The position numbers were made by a program, and so were the translations under genes. Under the pieces are notes generated by a model. That model worked only from the letters and a program-made list of their open reading frames with translations, did no database searches and was not told the DNA's origin. A stretch of DNA of 64,000 nucleotides from Ciona savignyi. Taxonomy: Eukaryota; Chordata; Ascidiacea; Phlebobranchia; Cionidae. Shown one piece after another: positions 12,393-24,396 of the stretch (position 1 is the first letter of the stretch; every line of letters begins with the position of its first letter). Location: positions 1,380,865-1,444,864 of the forward strand of contig CH003106.1 in the NCBI GenBank assembly GCA_000149265.1, given 5' to 3'.

Positions 12393-14460
12393 ACAAAGAT
12401 GCATGCTAAGCGACTGACCCAGTTAAACCGAGCGAGGACGGTTCTATTATATTTTCTTTGCAGCAAGTCGGAAATTAGAATTTCTAATTGTAACTTTGAT
12501 TTTTTGCATTCTACACTAGATTGCAGTTTTTATACAAGGGTTATTGCAAGCTTATAACGAAACCACCAATTAGTTTTTTTTTCAGATTTTGTATGTATAA
12601 CATGATTGAGCAGCAAAAGAAACCATTTTTCGAAGGATTGTTCTGCCCTGATCACTCAGAAGTGAAATCGTTTATGCACTAAAAATCGACCGAAAAAATA
12701 ACACACCAACCCCCCAAAGTAAGTTTCATAACCATCGATAATACTCTACTAAATACTAAATTGAATAATTATTCCAGGACCCTGTTTCACGACTATTTTT
12801 AAGCTTGAAGCTGCATTTCTACATTTGGGAAGTCATAAGGTTCGCAAAAGAAATCCAAATGGCAACCGGGTTTTGGTAAGTTTTATCTATATCCAAAATT
12901 TTAAGGTGTTTGCGTGAATTTTTATCGAATTCGATTTTTCGTTTTGTAAAATTTACTGGCACTGGGTGTGTTTAACAAATATTAAGGCAAATGCCAAAAA
13001 ATTGCAAAATTTATGATTTGTCAAGCCAAACATATGGTCTGATGTCTCTTTAGCCGGTTGCGCCACTCTTTAAACGGCCGTGGTTGGCGTACCTTAAGGG
13101 GTTTCATCAGTCGATATGTCGCAACGCACACACCAGGCCGTAACGTTTAGTTAGCGGTTAAGGGTTGCTGAAACAGACCTTTTATGCACTAAAAAAATCT
13201 AGCCATCGGACACAGTCAAAATTAGGAGAGTTACAAAAAACACATTTTACAGACCATTCACTGATTATTTGAACGATAGAAATAACAAAACAAGATATTC
13301 TGTCATGTAGCGAGGTTATAAGGATTGTTTTTGTAATTTTTTTAAACTTTTAAAATAACAGCAATGGTAAAAAATGAAAGCACATTAAAAAAACAGACGC
13401 AGCAGATCACACTTATTTTAAAATGTAATAACGCGGTATTGTAAATAATATATCCAGAACAACGGTCATGTGGGGCGAATGGTTAACGCGACCGATACAT
13501 ATAGCGACTACATACAAAAAAACGGTCTTAAAAACTTTTTTGAATTGCTGTACTGAGCTTTACTGCAGCAAAGCTTAGACTGTTAGAGCGTCGGCAATAG
13601 GACGAAAGGTGGTCGATTGGAACCTACCTTCTAGGTTACTTGTTATATATACTTCGGCAAGGCATATATAGCTAAACCACGATTAATGATTAAACTCAAC
13701 CGCTTTAAAATTACAGTCTCAGTATTAAACGTTACGTCCCACTGGAGTGTATTGTGATAACAGAGAAAATTTTTAGCAACCGAAAAAATATGTGTCTGTC
13801 GCTGTTGTAGCCATAACATGTTAAACTGTATCTATAAAAGACGAATACTGGCACAATAGCACTCATTTACCGCGTTAAGTAAAATCGGCATAGGTCTACA
13901 CAGCACCAAAAGCAAAAGCACTCACTATTTGTATGAAACAGGCCATTCAAGGGAGGATGCGGTCGTCGGGCTTTATGCCTTCTATTCCTTCGACGATTAT
14001 TATGTGCGTCGTTGTGCCTCATCCAGCTTGCTCTTGCCTTGCAATACAGATCCAGCAACAGTGCACGTGCATCTCCAAGCGACAGCGACAACGAACCAGA
14101 TCTACCAGAGGAAGAAACTATGTACAAGTCTCTGGCCTAAAAAAGCTCTGACCCATTAAAAAAACATAAAGGGATGATGCTTTGTAAATTTTACCACATG
14201 GAACCATACAATTAATAATTACAAAAGTTGCGTTATTTTGAAAAAAATCCACACATTAATTAGTTCACAAATTTCCGGTAGAAGTTCCTCTGGCCAGAAA
14301 AACACTCGTCTAATTATCATACTCTTTGTATATACAATATATATTCTTTTTGTTCAACAGCTAGCTTTTGTTTAACTGCTGGCATACCCCAATCTGAGGC
14401 ATTCATACAAATAACATATATATCTGTGTTAAAAACCTTGCTAAATTAGTTAGTTCAATA
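12393..14460. other. intergenic, no confirmed gene
   Basis: It includes an exon-like stretch at 12775-12877, bounded by ccag and gtaag, with one open frame of about 34 residues. I could not link it to any family or to neighbouring exons. A SINE family 2 fragment lies at 13455-13530. Overlapping open frames on both strands at 13867-14159 show no domain. Confidence 0.45.
13455..13530 (+). repeat. SINE-like family 2 fragment
   Basis: It shows gcgaatggttaacgcgacc, gatacatata and acaaaaaaacggtc in the order seen in the 1310-1428 copy. The 3' part is missing. Confidence 0.55.
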
Positions 14461-14975
14461 CAGTGGAACCCCGCTTACCTGACCACCTATGGGACCGTGA
14501 TCAAGCGGTCGCGTTAGCGGGGTGGTCGTGTTAGTGAATTTTGATTTGCAGCAAGTTGTCGTCATATGTAGCTTAAACGTCTGCATTTTTACTAAATTTT
14601 GACCGAATGCCATTATTTTTATCAGATACTGCAGAATGAATTAATACTAAAGTTTATCTTGCAGGATTCAGTTCTGTTTGCCACATTTTTTTGTGTGTGC
14701 GCTCATTTATTATTATTGTTTTGATCATAAAAGAAATTTAACCTTGTTATTTTGGTGACAAAGGCAAATTATTTAGCACATGTGGTCACTTAAGTGGAGT
14801 CAAATTTGAAGTTTTCGGCCAAAATATGGCGGTCCTGGTCTGGAAACCGGGGTGGTCGCGTTATTGAAACAGAATACAATGCATTACCATAGTAAATTAT
14901 TTGGGACCGCACTAAAGTGGTCTTGATAGTGAGGTGGTCGTGTTATCGAGGTGGTCTCCAAGCGGGGTTCCACTG
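14461..14975. mobile_element. pogo/Tigger-like MITE with TA target site
   Basis: A 515-bp element has ends cagtggaaccccgctta and its inverse agcggggttccactg and is bounded by TA on both sides (14459-14460 and 14976-14977). Subterminal gtggtcgtgtta repeats occur at both ends. No transposase frame is present. Terminal cagtggaac plus a TA duplication is typical of pogo/Tigger elements of the Tc1-mariner superfamily. Confidence 0.85.
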
Positions 14976-15926
14976 TATTTCAAAATAATACTTGCAGTAA
15001 ATTCAATGTTTTCCTGAACCTGTATTTTCCATATATAGTGTAGTTTCAACTCTATCAAGTTATTATACAAACAAATACTATACGCATTTCTCATATGCCT
15101 AAAAAAAACTTAAATTACTAACGGTTAAATATATAGACAACGAAGTCTTTGATTTTACATTATCATTAACCTTAAAGTTTAACAAGTTTCTGGATATTTA
15201 ATTATAGTTCTACGCATTTTGTTGTTTACGGTTATATACATAAATACAGGAAAACAATGTTTACTTTTTACTAGCAAATTTATGTTTGTTAGATAAATTT
15301 TCTAGTTTAAATTAATCCTGACTCGTATTGAACTGCACTGCGCATAAATAGTACTTGGTATGCAGATGGTTTTTATATTTCACAGACCGTGACTCAAATC
15401 TAACAGTTTCCCAATGAATGTAACTGGAGTGTACTGTATACTTGTATGTAAATTTCAGCTTGGATGGTGTTGTTTAACCAAGCGCGGCGTTGTCCTGACA
15501 TGTGTTTCGTCGTATGCGGACTACTAAATAATGTGTTTTTTTCGAACCCAAATTTGATCACCACCATTGGACCACTAAATTTTTTTATTTAGACATTATT
15601 AGCTAAAATATTAAAAAAATGTATGTATACCAAAAATAGGATTTTTACTGGATTGTATTTCTTCCATTTTTTACCATGCATATCGTGATTTGTGGCATTT
15701 AGCAACGGCGATTTTCTCTTCGGTTTTATTTTTGGGCTTACAAGCAATATTTTACTAATCAATTGTTGACAAGATTGGAGCTGTGTGAACCCGGCCTGAG
15801 TAAACAAAGACAAGAACTGCTGTGTCATCATGAATTATCAAGAGAGCGGATGATTTATTCCCTTGTCATCATGAATTATCAAGATAGCGAACGATTCAAT
15901 CTCTTGAAAACCCGAAACTATTAACC
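14976..15926. other. intergenic, no gene seen
   Basis: AT-rich spacer. The only structure noted is a tandem duplication of a roughly 43-bp unit containing catcatgaattatcaaga at about 15826-15895. Confidence 0.5.
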
Positions 15927-16238
15927 CAGGGGTGCTCACACTTTTTTAGCATGCGAGCTACTTTTAAAATGACCAAGTCAAAATGATCTACCCACTACAA
16001 AAATGCAAAGGCGAAAGAGCGGCACTTTCGGCAAGTTTTGCTGTACTTAGAGCCGTTGTTTGATTTGATTGGTCACCCGAACGGCAACATTCAGTTGTCA
16101 TCTGAATGGCTGCCCTGTATATCAATCAAGTGACGGCATTGAAGCTAGAATGATAATTTTTTAATGTCACGCCGCGATGGACCAGTACCACCTTCGCGAT
16201 TAACCGGTAGATCGCGATCGACTTAATGAGCACCCCTG
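15927..16238. mobile_element. hAT-like MITE with 8-bp target duplication
   Basis: A 312-bp element has ends caggggtgctca and tgagcacccctg, flanked on both sides by tattaacc (15919-15926 and 16239-16246). The 8-bp duplication and the caggggtgctca tip are typical of hAT-superfamily elements. It is non-coding, so it must depend on a transposase encoded elsewhere. Confidence 0.9.
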
Positions 16239-16699
16239 TATTAACCCTTGTTCTAAATCCAGCAAATGTCATTGATAACTTTAAAGCAAACAATTTTTAT
16301 TTCTATCACTTAAAACAAACAATATTGATTTGCAACAGCAACGTGATAAACTATTATGGTATTTTGATAAATCTAAAAATAGGTTGTAAAAATATCCTGA
16401 CAAAATGATGTGTTAATTTTCTATAATTGGTTTTTAATTTCTTTGTCGAAATCAGTGTGCTTTATGTTGAAAATAAAAACCCCTGTACATAGCGAATTCC
16501 ATTCAGCTAATGGTGGACTATGAGATTTAGTTTTCCCAGTCCAAATGCTGTGGGAATCAAAACCAGCTCCTGGCAGTCGAGTTTGCCCTATTAAGCAAAA
16601 TTCTTGGCCAATCTTGTCTGTAGTGGATTGATGCGTTAATTAATAAAAAAACTTAATCATAAGCGCCATAACACATGGCAATCATTCAAGTAAGGATAG
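16239..16699. other. intergenic, no gene seen
   Basis: AT-rich spacer between the hAT-like MITE and a SINE. No coding or RNA feature is supported. Confidence 0.5.
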
Positions 16700-16985
16700 G
16701 ACAGGATAGGACATTCATGTTTATCCCCGTGAATGGGAAAACCAAGGGGGTTAACACACGGGCAATCGTCAGATCACCTCGCGCCCATCGTCGGGTTACC
16801 GGAGCTATTGCATTGTGTTGTATATGATAGACACGTTCCTGCAATTTGGTAAAACCTATTAATCCGCTGGGTTCAGGCAATGTCCGTAAAGTTCCCAAGG
16901 ACACAACCGACTAGCTAGCAACCAGTTTCGCACCTGCAACCTTTCGATTGAAGGCGATGCACTTAACCGTTAGACCAACGGGCCG
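16700..16985 (-). repeat. SINE family 1, near full-length copy
   Basis: Read on the minus strand it begins with a tRNA-like head: A box tggtctaacggttaagtgc and B-box-like ggtgcgaaactgg. The body follows with ttgtgtccttggg, ggttttaccaaattgcagg and gtaacccgacgatgggcgcg, and the tail is tatcctatcc-type. This is the best reverse-strand reference copy in the window. Confidence 0.8.
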
Positions 16986-17214
16986 GACATAACAAGGTTC
17001 ATTTAGTCTACGTCATAGCGCACTGCGTTTTACCACCAACGGGGATAAACATTAAATTCTTCCCCCGAGTCAAATCAACGCGCCTTTCTTTTGTCCAGTG
17101 TTAAAATCCCTATATTTTTTGAAAAATACGAAACAAATAATCATTCCATGCTAACAGACTTAAGGTAGGACGACCTGTGGGCCTATTACGCACGCAGCAA
17201 AAGCTTCGGTCATC

Positions 17215-17375
17215 TGACAACACAAAAATGAGGGAAGGTGGGAAACTACTTACTAAAACTATGAAAACCAATTTTAACCCTGCCTTACCCTTGCCCTTAC
17301 TAACCTTATTGTTGGCCTAATAGTTTTAATTTGACTATGCAGTTTCCCTCCTCTTAGCTTTCCCCCGCCACCTGT
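17215..17375. mobile_element. MITE, ggggcaa family (short copy d)
   Basis: Arms gagggaaggtgggaaact and agtttccctcctc enclose a short interior with ttttaaccctgcc, the reverse of the shared MITE core. Confidence 0.5.
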
Positions 17376-17648
17376 CGGTAAGAAAAATACTTATATATTA
17401 GTACTCTCTATAGTGGTATAACGACCTATGCGCTTTTTACCGGAGGATAAACAAGAGTATCCTTATCCTAATTTATATAACGCGACACGACAAATTCACG
17501 CTTGGTTTAATAATGCGGTTGTGGAAGTTTTTTTACCACATTCAGTATATGATGCAACGTTTAACTGTGTAAACCTTTTATTACAAGTTCTAGGATTAAG
17601 AAACGTCCTCTTTGGTGGACATTGACTATACGAAGTCTTTGTGCCAAT
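17376..17648. other. spacer between MITE copies
   Basis: An open frame of 65 residues at 17428-17625 (+) starts at an ATG, but it has no recognisable motif, signal peptide or splice context. I do not call it a gene. Confidence 0.4.
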
Positions 17649-17965
17649 GGGGGCAACACTAAAAAGGGACACTGTTCACTAAAACTAAAGAAAGTAATTC
17701 TAACTCTACCCTGCTTGGACACTACTCTTAACACCAGAAAAAAACCTTAACACGAACTTTAAAACACCCTAATTTTATTTTAGTGCGCAGCCAATGGTCT
17801 TGAAAACAAAAAGTAGGGAAACTGCACCCTTAAATGAAGATGATGTTAAGGTTATATTTGAAGCTGGGTTTAATGAGACCGTTAGTTCGGTGGTTCCGAT
17901 TCGGATTAGAATAAGTTTTCATAGTTTTATTGACCAGTTTTCCTACTTAACCCTTTCCCTCTTCA
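17649..17965. mobile_element. nested or tandem MITE copies, ggggcaa family
   Basis: It starts ggggcaacactaaaaaggg, with ttcactaaaac and the core in reverse (taactctaccctgc). A second set of arms starts at about 17808 (agtagggaaactg) and ends at about 17965 (accctttccctcttc). Two copies seem to be joined, or one inserted in the other, so the boundaries are uncertain. Confidence 0.45.
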
Positions 17966-17967
17966 TA

Positions 17968-18045
17968 GCAGATAGGATTCATGTTTATCCCCGTGCAACC
18001 TTTCGATTGAAAGGCGACGCACTTAACCGCTAGACTAACCGGCCG
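17968..18045 (-). repeat. SINE family 1, internally deleted copy
   Basis: The tail motif taggattcatgtttatcc is joined directly to the tRNA-like head (cctttcgattgaaagg, gcacttaaccgctagac), so the body is missing. This is a deletion derivative of the 16700-16985 type. Confidence 0.65.
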
Positions 18046-20141
18046 GACGAATAGTATTGCCTTAACGGTTGGAATCGTTTGACTCATTTTGACAATGGCC
18101 GGTGTCCCAACCCATATGTTAAAGAAACAAAGTAACAGCCTTAAAACCTAACGATAAATTTATTTGAAACATTTTAATGCGATTAAAATTACAAATATAA
18201 AAACAACCAGCTCAGTATTCAGAGAGTAGAACTCCCGTTTGGGGATATGGGAGACAGGAGGCACGTTTGTGAACTTCTATCGTTTTCGAATATTCTAGCC
18301 GACTTGTTTTCCAGTGTTCTAAGTTTTTGTACGCTCGAGTAGCGTAATTGATGTCTAGTTCTCGACGTGATTTAACGCTTACGTCACGAAGAGGAAAGCA
18401 GGTCTGAGTCGTGTTTAAGTGCTGCTCGACATCGGTAATTAAGTTCACGTTAAAGTAGTGCTTGGCGTTTCCTTGGAATGTACTGATGTGTTCGTGCACA
18501 TGTGCTGGTACTATACGAGGGACTCAAGATGCCGTTGTTATTTACAGTGTTAACATGTATTATATCGGATAAGCCCGTATGCACGAGAATTAAACGCAGA
18601 CATTTGGAATTACGATTGTCCTTGTGTTTGTATAATACACCACGTATAATGTTTGTATTGCGTATGTTAACCATGTCGTTGTTGTTACTATCTATATATA
18701 TATATATAGCAGACGCTCGAGGTACAACTGTTGTGATATAGGTGTTTAGCAGCGACTGGCTGGATAATGCGCTGGATAAGTTGTAATTTCCGGGTTGGAA
18801 GCTAATCGAACGAAAGTGTGATGTCCTGACACGGTCGTTATGAGGTGGCGCGTGGTTGTTGTATGAATGAAGCCGTTTAAATGAGGCGACTGTGTGGTAA
18901 GGGTAATTAGGGTCTCATGGGCTTGGAATAATGGAATAAAAAATTTAAATTCAAAGAAAAAACGCAAAAAGTAATTAATCAAAGCAAGGCGAAAAAAAAC
19001 ATACAAGGAAACCAATAAATTAAAGCAAACTTGCCCATGCCTGGGACAAGACTGATGTAACATGGAGCAATAGATAAATTGAGTGCACACCACACTATCA
19101 TTGATGTTTCAATGACATGTGTAGAAAACGTTTTGGACAAAAATCCATAAAAATGATGCATTTTGGTTTGTATAACTTGCGTTTTGAATACAGCTCTATA
19201 TGTAATTCCTTGCGCGCCTCTTAGCACATAGGTTAGGTTTGAAAACAAAAACCATATTTATGTAGTTTTTACGGTTTATAATAGCCTTAAAATAATATTA
19301 GATATATAGATTGGTGTATGTACCTACTACTGCAATGTAAGCTGCACCACTGTTAAACTGAACTATACAATTTGCAATTTGAAAACAAAGACTTAAACAC
19401 ATCGCGGTTGCATGTGCATCAAGTTACACAGCATTAAGACAGTCGATGTGCACAATTGCCGCAAAGACAAGAGTTTGATGGTAAGACCAGAAGTTCGGTT
19501 GCCAGCAATTGAAGTGACATACTTTTTAGAGAGTTATCCAAATGTTTGCAGTTTTGACCTGTCCCACGCCGGGGTCTGATCCTATGAAATGGTAGCAAAT
19601 TAGAGATAGAAATTCATTGACAATCCACAATACACATGCTATTTGGTGCCATGGACCATTTTAATTTCGGATTAGATTAGTAGCTTAGTCATTCGCTGTT
19701 AACACAACTTGGGATATATACGGATTATTTAGCCAATTTGACCGCCAAGATCTGCCTGGCATGCCCACAGGCAATAAAATTAACGAGTTAACTCTGTAAG
19801 ATTTTCTCTAATGCATCCTGATACATAATTGTCCTAAAATCATATGAAATAGAGCCGTCATGACAAGAGATCAGCATAGTTTTAAAAAGAATCAGTAATT
19901 GCAATTCTGCTATTAGTGTTTTATTAAATTATAAGGTTTTGCTGTTTTTTTTATTAAAATGTATTTATCTCCAAAGTTGTGTGTTGTTTACAATGTTTAC
20001 AACTGTAGTTGGTGTGATTTCACACTACTACTAGGCAGGACATGCCCCCTTTTTTCCACTATAAAAATAACACACTGGGATTAAAGGTAACGAAACCAGG
20101 AAATACTTACGGGCGATTTTTGTCACAAGACCATCAGCCTG
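18046..20141. other. intergenic, one weak ORF
   Basis: Apart from the possible small gene at 18499-18212, nothing is recognised. Open frames at 18746-19248 (-) lack domains. A TATATA run lies near 18700-18710. Confidence 0.5.
18212..18499 (-). CDS. possible small hypothetical protein
   Basis: A 95-residue open frame starts at ATG 18499 and ends at TAA 18212. Its composition is protein-like (many charged residues; for example SVKSRRELDINYATRAYKN) and its base composition is higher in GC than the surroundings. An AATAAA-type signal (tttatt on the plus strand) lies just downstream near 18159-18164. I recognise no domain, signal peptide or transmembrane segment. It could equally be the last exon of a longer gene or a chance open frame. 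Confidence 0.2.
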   Translation of the reverse strand: MHEHISTFQGNAKHYFNVNLITDVEQHLNTTQTCFPLRDVSVKSRRELDINYATRAYKNLEHWKTSRLEYSKTIEVHKRASCLPYPQTGVLLSEY

Positions 20142-21377
20142 CTATAATATAATGCAACAGTCTCCATTTTTTTGTGGCTGCGACATGAAGTTAGTTTCCC
20201 GAACTATCTCGGCGAAAAGCTCATCCACATTACGCTTGCTCTTGGCGGAGGTTTCAAGAAAAGGACATCCCCATTCATTGGCAAGAGTTGCACCATCAGC
20301 TGTCCGCACTTCTCGCTCAGATTCAAGATCAACCTAACACCATGGTATTTGTGTTTGAAAAAAACAGTGCACAGTAAAGAGGTGCTAGCTTTTGAAGCTA
20401 AATGTTATGGGTTATAAAGCATACTATAGAACATGGATATAATATAATATTACCAACTAACTGACACCATGGTATTGTTGTTTAAAAAACAGCACAGGTT
20501 GAAAAGGTAATGTAGCTAAATGTTGTACGGTATAATAAGCCAATCTTTGTAATATTTAAGGTTAACAACATGCTAATACATTATATTGTTGTTTAAAATA
20601 ACAGTGTAGATTAAAAGGAATGTAGGCTTTTAAAGCTAAATATTGTTATTAAGTGTAAAGTTATTAACCAAACCTTCTAATATAAATATAATGTTACCAA
20701 TTTACTAGCCAAGATGTTTCTAATTATTCTTAACGAAATGTGGTAAAATATAATTATCGTAAATCTCGTACCTTATTTCCTACTAAAACAATCGGGACTC
20801 TGTCTGTTCCTTTAAGACGGCAAATTTGTTCTCTCATTGGCCTTATATCGTGAAAGGACTGAGCGTTCACAAGCGAATAGACAAGGATAAACCCTTGTCC
20901 GTTCTTAATGTATAAATCTCGCATGGATGCAAACTGTTCAGTACCAGCCGTGTCAAGAATTTCAAGAATGGACGGAGAGTTGTCCACTTCAATTTCTTTC
21001 CTGTAAAAAATATGTTGCCGTGGTAAATGGATTATGATTTGGAGATCATTTCTTTTACATTTGAAACAAGCAGTATGGTATATAACTCAATAATTCCAAT
21101 GAAATAATGGCGTTTATGCAAAACTTTTTTTCAATGCAATTCGCAGTTTAATATATTGGCCTTATTTTTATTCTTCATTTGTAGGTATTTAAAAAAACTT
21201 ACATAAGGCCTGGAAAACAAGGCTAGAACATGCATACACACACGATTACACCAACCTATAAAAGTCTTCAATTGTTGGGTCATATTTTTCAGCAAAAGTC
21301 CCAGTCACAAATTGGACAGTAAGAGCACTCTTTCCCACACCTCCAGAGCCAAGCACTACAACTTTGAATTCCTTCAT
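20142..21377 (-). CDS. RAP2: Rap2-type small GTPase
   Basis: This encodes a Ras-superfamily GTPase of the Rap2 class, a membrane-anchored switch in adhesion and kinase signalling. Three exons join in phase: 21377-21256, 21000-20772 and 20333-20142, giving 180 residues (vertebrate Rap2 about 183). Visible motifs are the P-loop GSGGVGKS, the effector region YDPTIEDFY with Phe39, the Rap hallmark Thr61 in DTAGTEQ, the NKVD guanine-binding motif split by intron 2 (NK at the exon 2 end, VD at the exon 3 start), and ETSAK. The C-terminus is CCIIL: the CAAX box predicts prenylation at the second Cys, Leu favours geranylgeranyl, and the first Cys is a likely palmitoylation site, as in Rap2. Phe39 separates it from Rap1 (Ser39). 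Intron 2 contains a degenerate tandem repeat. Upstream noncoding exons were not identified. Confidence 0.96.
20336..20700. repeat. degenerate tandem repeat in Rap2 intron 2
   Basis: Three units of roughly 110-125 bp start near 20338, 20464 and 20574. Each has an atggtattgttgtttaaaa-type opening, then an acagtgyagrttaaaag-type block, and the first and third add ttttgaagctaaatrtt. They lie wholly inside the second intron. Confidence 0.6.
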
Positions 21378-23965
21378 TACTTTTACTTTGTCTTAAAAAT
21401 CCTCAGTGGCCAAACATCACATTAATTTAAAACCTTAAAACTGAAGACTTCATTCCAGTCTAAATCTACATAAGATTTGAATTAAAAATATATCATAATG
21501 ATACTTATATTAAGATTAGTATATCATAAAGTTAACTTAGTAAAACATAAAAAAACTTCCCGATGCTAACTTACCTTTCAAGCAGTTAAAATGTATTGTG
21601 TAAACTATTTACAGTAATTTAAAGCTTTAGTCATTTTGTAAAGTCAGCATGTATGTGCATCATCCATACAAGGTTGCTTTAAAGCTTGTTACAACTTACA
21701 ACCTAAGCAATATTGTATCCACAATTTAGTATTAGCTGGCAGCACATCATACAGCTAGTCTGAAGGTTACGCATTCGAATTGAGCCACACGCTGTTTCTA
21801 TTTATACATGTGTCTCTTTTTAAATAGGTGTCGCAGGAAAAGGCAGTTCTGGACACGCTCCAAATCAGTGGAAACCAGTGCATAGCGTGGAAATCAAAGA
21901 AAACATTGCCACGCACTGTAGAACTGTAGGGCTATATGCACAACAGGCTGGGAAACTAGACTATGGAAACAAGTCGTCTGATAATATTAATTCTATATAA
22001 ACATCAGCATATAAATCAGACGGATTTCCATATCTGACAGGATATGAATGACAAAACCATCATTTTTTAAATCATCACAAAATATAGCCATTAGCACGGT
22101 GGTGTCATATGCAAATAAAGAGAAGTGTGTTAAAACATGGAATAAATGGCACAATGGGCAAACATCGATTAGGTACACAAACACCCACGGTGGACAAAGA
22201 AAGGTTAACTAATTAAATAAACAGAGCACAATCGGAGGCCACTTATGAATTAGATAATGAACAGAATAAAAAACCGGGATCTAATAGTTTCATGCGCACC
22301 GAAAATATCTTCACTCATTTTTAACCAAGTTAATTTGTTATCTTGTGGCCAAGTACCATAGGCAACAAATAGGTAAAGAGCAATATACACCATACAGGGG
22401 TGGAAATTTACACCGGGGGTTAAACAGTTTCAAGATTTTCTGGATTTACCACATTGTAAATTACCATAGGCGTAAAAGCATCACACAACCTAAACAGTAA
22501 ATATTTAATGACTATTTATTGATTAACATACATACATCGGCTGGACATAATGTTATGGTATGATACACTGTAACAACTATGGTATATAAACATTCAAGTA
22601 GAAAGGTTACATTGGTCTTATTAAAATTTTCTTCGATAAGTGTTAAACCTCAAGGTTTAATACCAAGTCAAGCGCTTTCGAGTACCAAATAAACCAAAAA
22701 TTTGGATGATTAAAACATTTTGGTCTTAACTACATTTATATAGCCTATATTAATACTAAACAATGGAATTCAGATGTACATTACAAACCTTAATTAATTT
22801 TCGTCAGAAGAGTTTTAATAGAACGTACTGTGATAAACAATAAGATTATTTATTCAAGATAGATAAAAGCAGGCACAGTGGAACAAGTTTTATAAAATCA
22901 GGTCAATATGTGAACCACAATACCATTGTAATAAAAAGCATAGTGGTGCAATATTATGTATAATGTAGGTAAACACAATACACATAATATAACATACACA
23001 CAAAAAATTTGGGATTTCAAGCACACATTGCTCACATCTCTTTGCTTGCTCCAGCCATTGGCAGTAACTAGTAGGCTGATCGATTCCAAGAGATTATGTC
23101 AGACATACAGGTACTGGTATTTTAGTATAAACCGTAAAGACATTATCTGACTGGCTAGTAGAAGGGCTAATTTCCATCAAACCGGGTACACCTGGTGTTA
23201 CCAGTACCACTGAGCCAACCAGATGGGCCAAACAGAACTTCCAGAAAAAAAGCTTAAACATAAATCATGATGCACATTCTTAAGTACTGGCAATATATTA
23301 AATTGTAGAATTTTGCAAAGTTAAGACGGAATAATGTCTTAACATTAAGGATATATATATATCTCAACTGGACAGGTAGATTGTAAGGGCATGTGGTTAT
23401 ATATATAGTGCCTTATTCACCTTCAGCATCCGCGTGATCATTATTAATAACTACACTTTTGTGACGGCATGAACGATAATGGCCTATACGCAATATGATT
23501 AAGATCCAATGGTGTTACCGGTGACGGGCGAATGCATTGGACTTTGTGCTTCAGATATGTTGAATTTGGCTATGCCACTAATAAGTTGCCAATATTCTAA
23601 ACAGTGCCGGTATAACAATTGGTCGATGTATTTTTAAATAGCATATTATCATTCTGCGCCCCACCTTGAAATTCTTAGTAAGGTATATCTAACATACAAT
23701 TGTGAAAAATGTGATATATTTTTGGACAGCATGTTTAATGACGCAGTTTTGGCAGTATATATTTATCTGTATTCTGTATACATTAGCTATAATATCTTAT
23801 CATATTTCTAAAAAAGTCACCATTTCTAAAATTATTCCGAATCACTGCTCCATTTAAATGAAATTTGATTCTGGAATAGACAATACTAGCCGAGATATTA
23901 AATGAACAATATCTTGTGATTCGATTAACCTTGCCATCTCCAGTTAGACGTCGATTCAACAACGG
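21378..23965. other. intergenic, no gene seen
   Basis: This probably holds the Rap2 promoter and 5' untranslated exon at its left edge. A tRNA-like stretch lies on the minus strand near 23232-23155 (ggttggctcagtggtac, then ccggtttgatgg), probably a SINE head or tRNA pseudogene. No coding feature is supported. Confidence 0.5.
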
Positions 23966-24043
23966 GTGCCCTTTAATTTTTACAGGATCGCTTGGATTGT
24001 GTGGATAGGTTGGATCAAGCGATCCTGTGGTATATAGAGGTAC
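23966..24043. mobile_element. short palindromic MITE, cctctaa family
   Basis: The left arm ttacaggatcgcttgga is inverted against tcaagcgatcctgtggta, and the tip is atatagaggtac. It is about 80 bp long. It has the same terminal motif as the elements at 24319-24396 and 46748-46986. Confidence 0.65.
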
Positions 24044-24318
24044 AATCACCAACCACCACCCAAAGTTACTATTTCACTAACGACACTAACCCAGATCTTA
24101 TCGCAATTCACTAGCAGTGAGTGCATATACTCTCCGATCCAACACACAACATTAGGGCAATTCTTATTTAATTATTATTTAAACTTTTCTTTAAGTCAGG
24201 ATTTTGTTTGACAATCCCAAAATTTTAAATACCCAAATAAATATCCCCCAGGAAATTTGGAAAAACCCTCAAATATGTAATCTTATATTTTTAACTTCTG
24301 TAGTGATCGATTGTTATT

Positions 24319-24396
24319 GGTACCTCTAATTATTACAGGATTGCTTGGAGGGTTAGAGTAAAGATTTCAAGCGATCCTGTAGTAATTAGAGGAACC
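24319..24396. mobile_element. short palindromic MITE, cctctaa family
   Basis: Left arm ggtacctctaattattacag, right arm ctgtagtaattagaggaacc; these are near-perfect inverted repeats around a short spacer. It lies about 280 bp from a sister copy. Confidence 0.75.

Noticed and set aside
12560-12890. Possible two-exon gene (ttttcag ... gtaag bounded stretches, for example 12775-12877)
   Set aside because: Frames are short, no family is recognised, and flanking exons in phase cannot be found.
13867-14159. Overlapping ORFs on both strands
   Set aside because: Several frames are open at once because of local GC composition; none has a domain or signal peptide.
17428-17625. 65-residue ORF between MITE copies
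   Set aside because: No motif, no conserved neighbour and no splice signals; the length is within chance for this composition.
23155-23232. tRNA gene on the minus strand
   Set aside because: It has ggctcagtggta and ggtttgat boxes, but no convincing cloverleaf could be drawn; more likely a SINE head or pseudogene.
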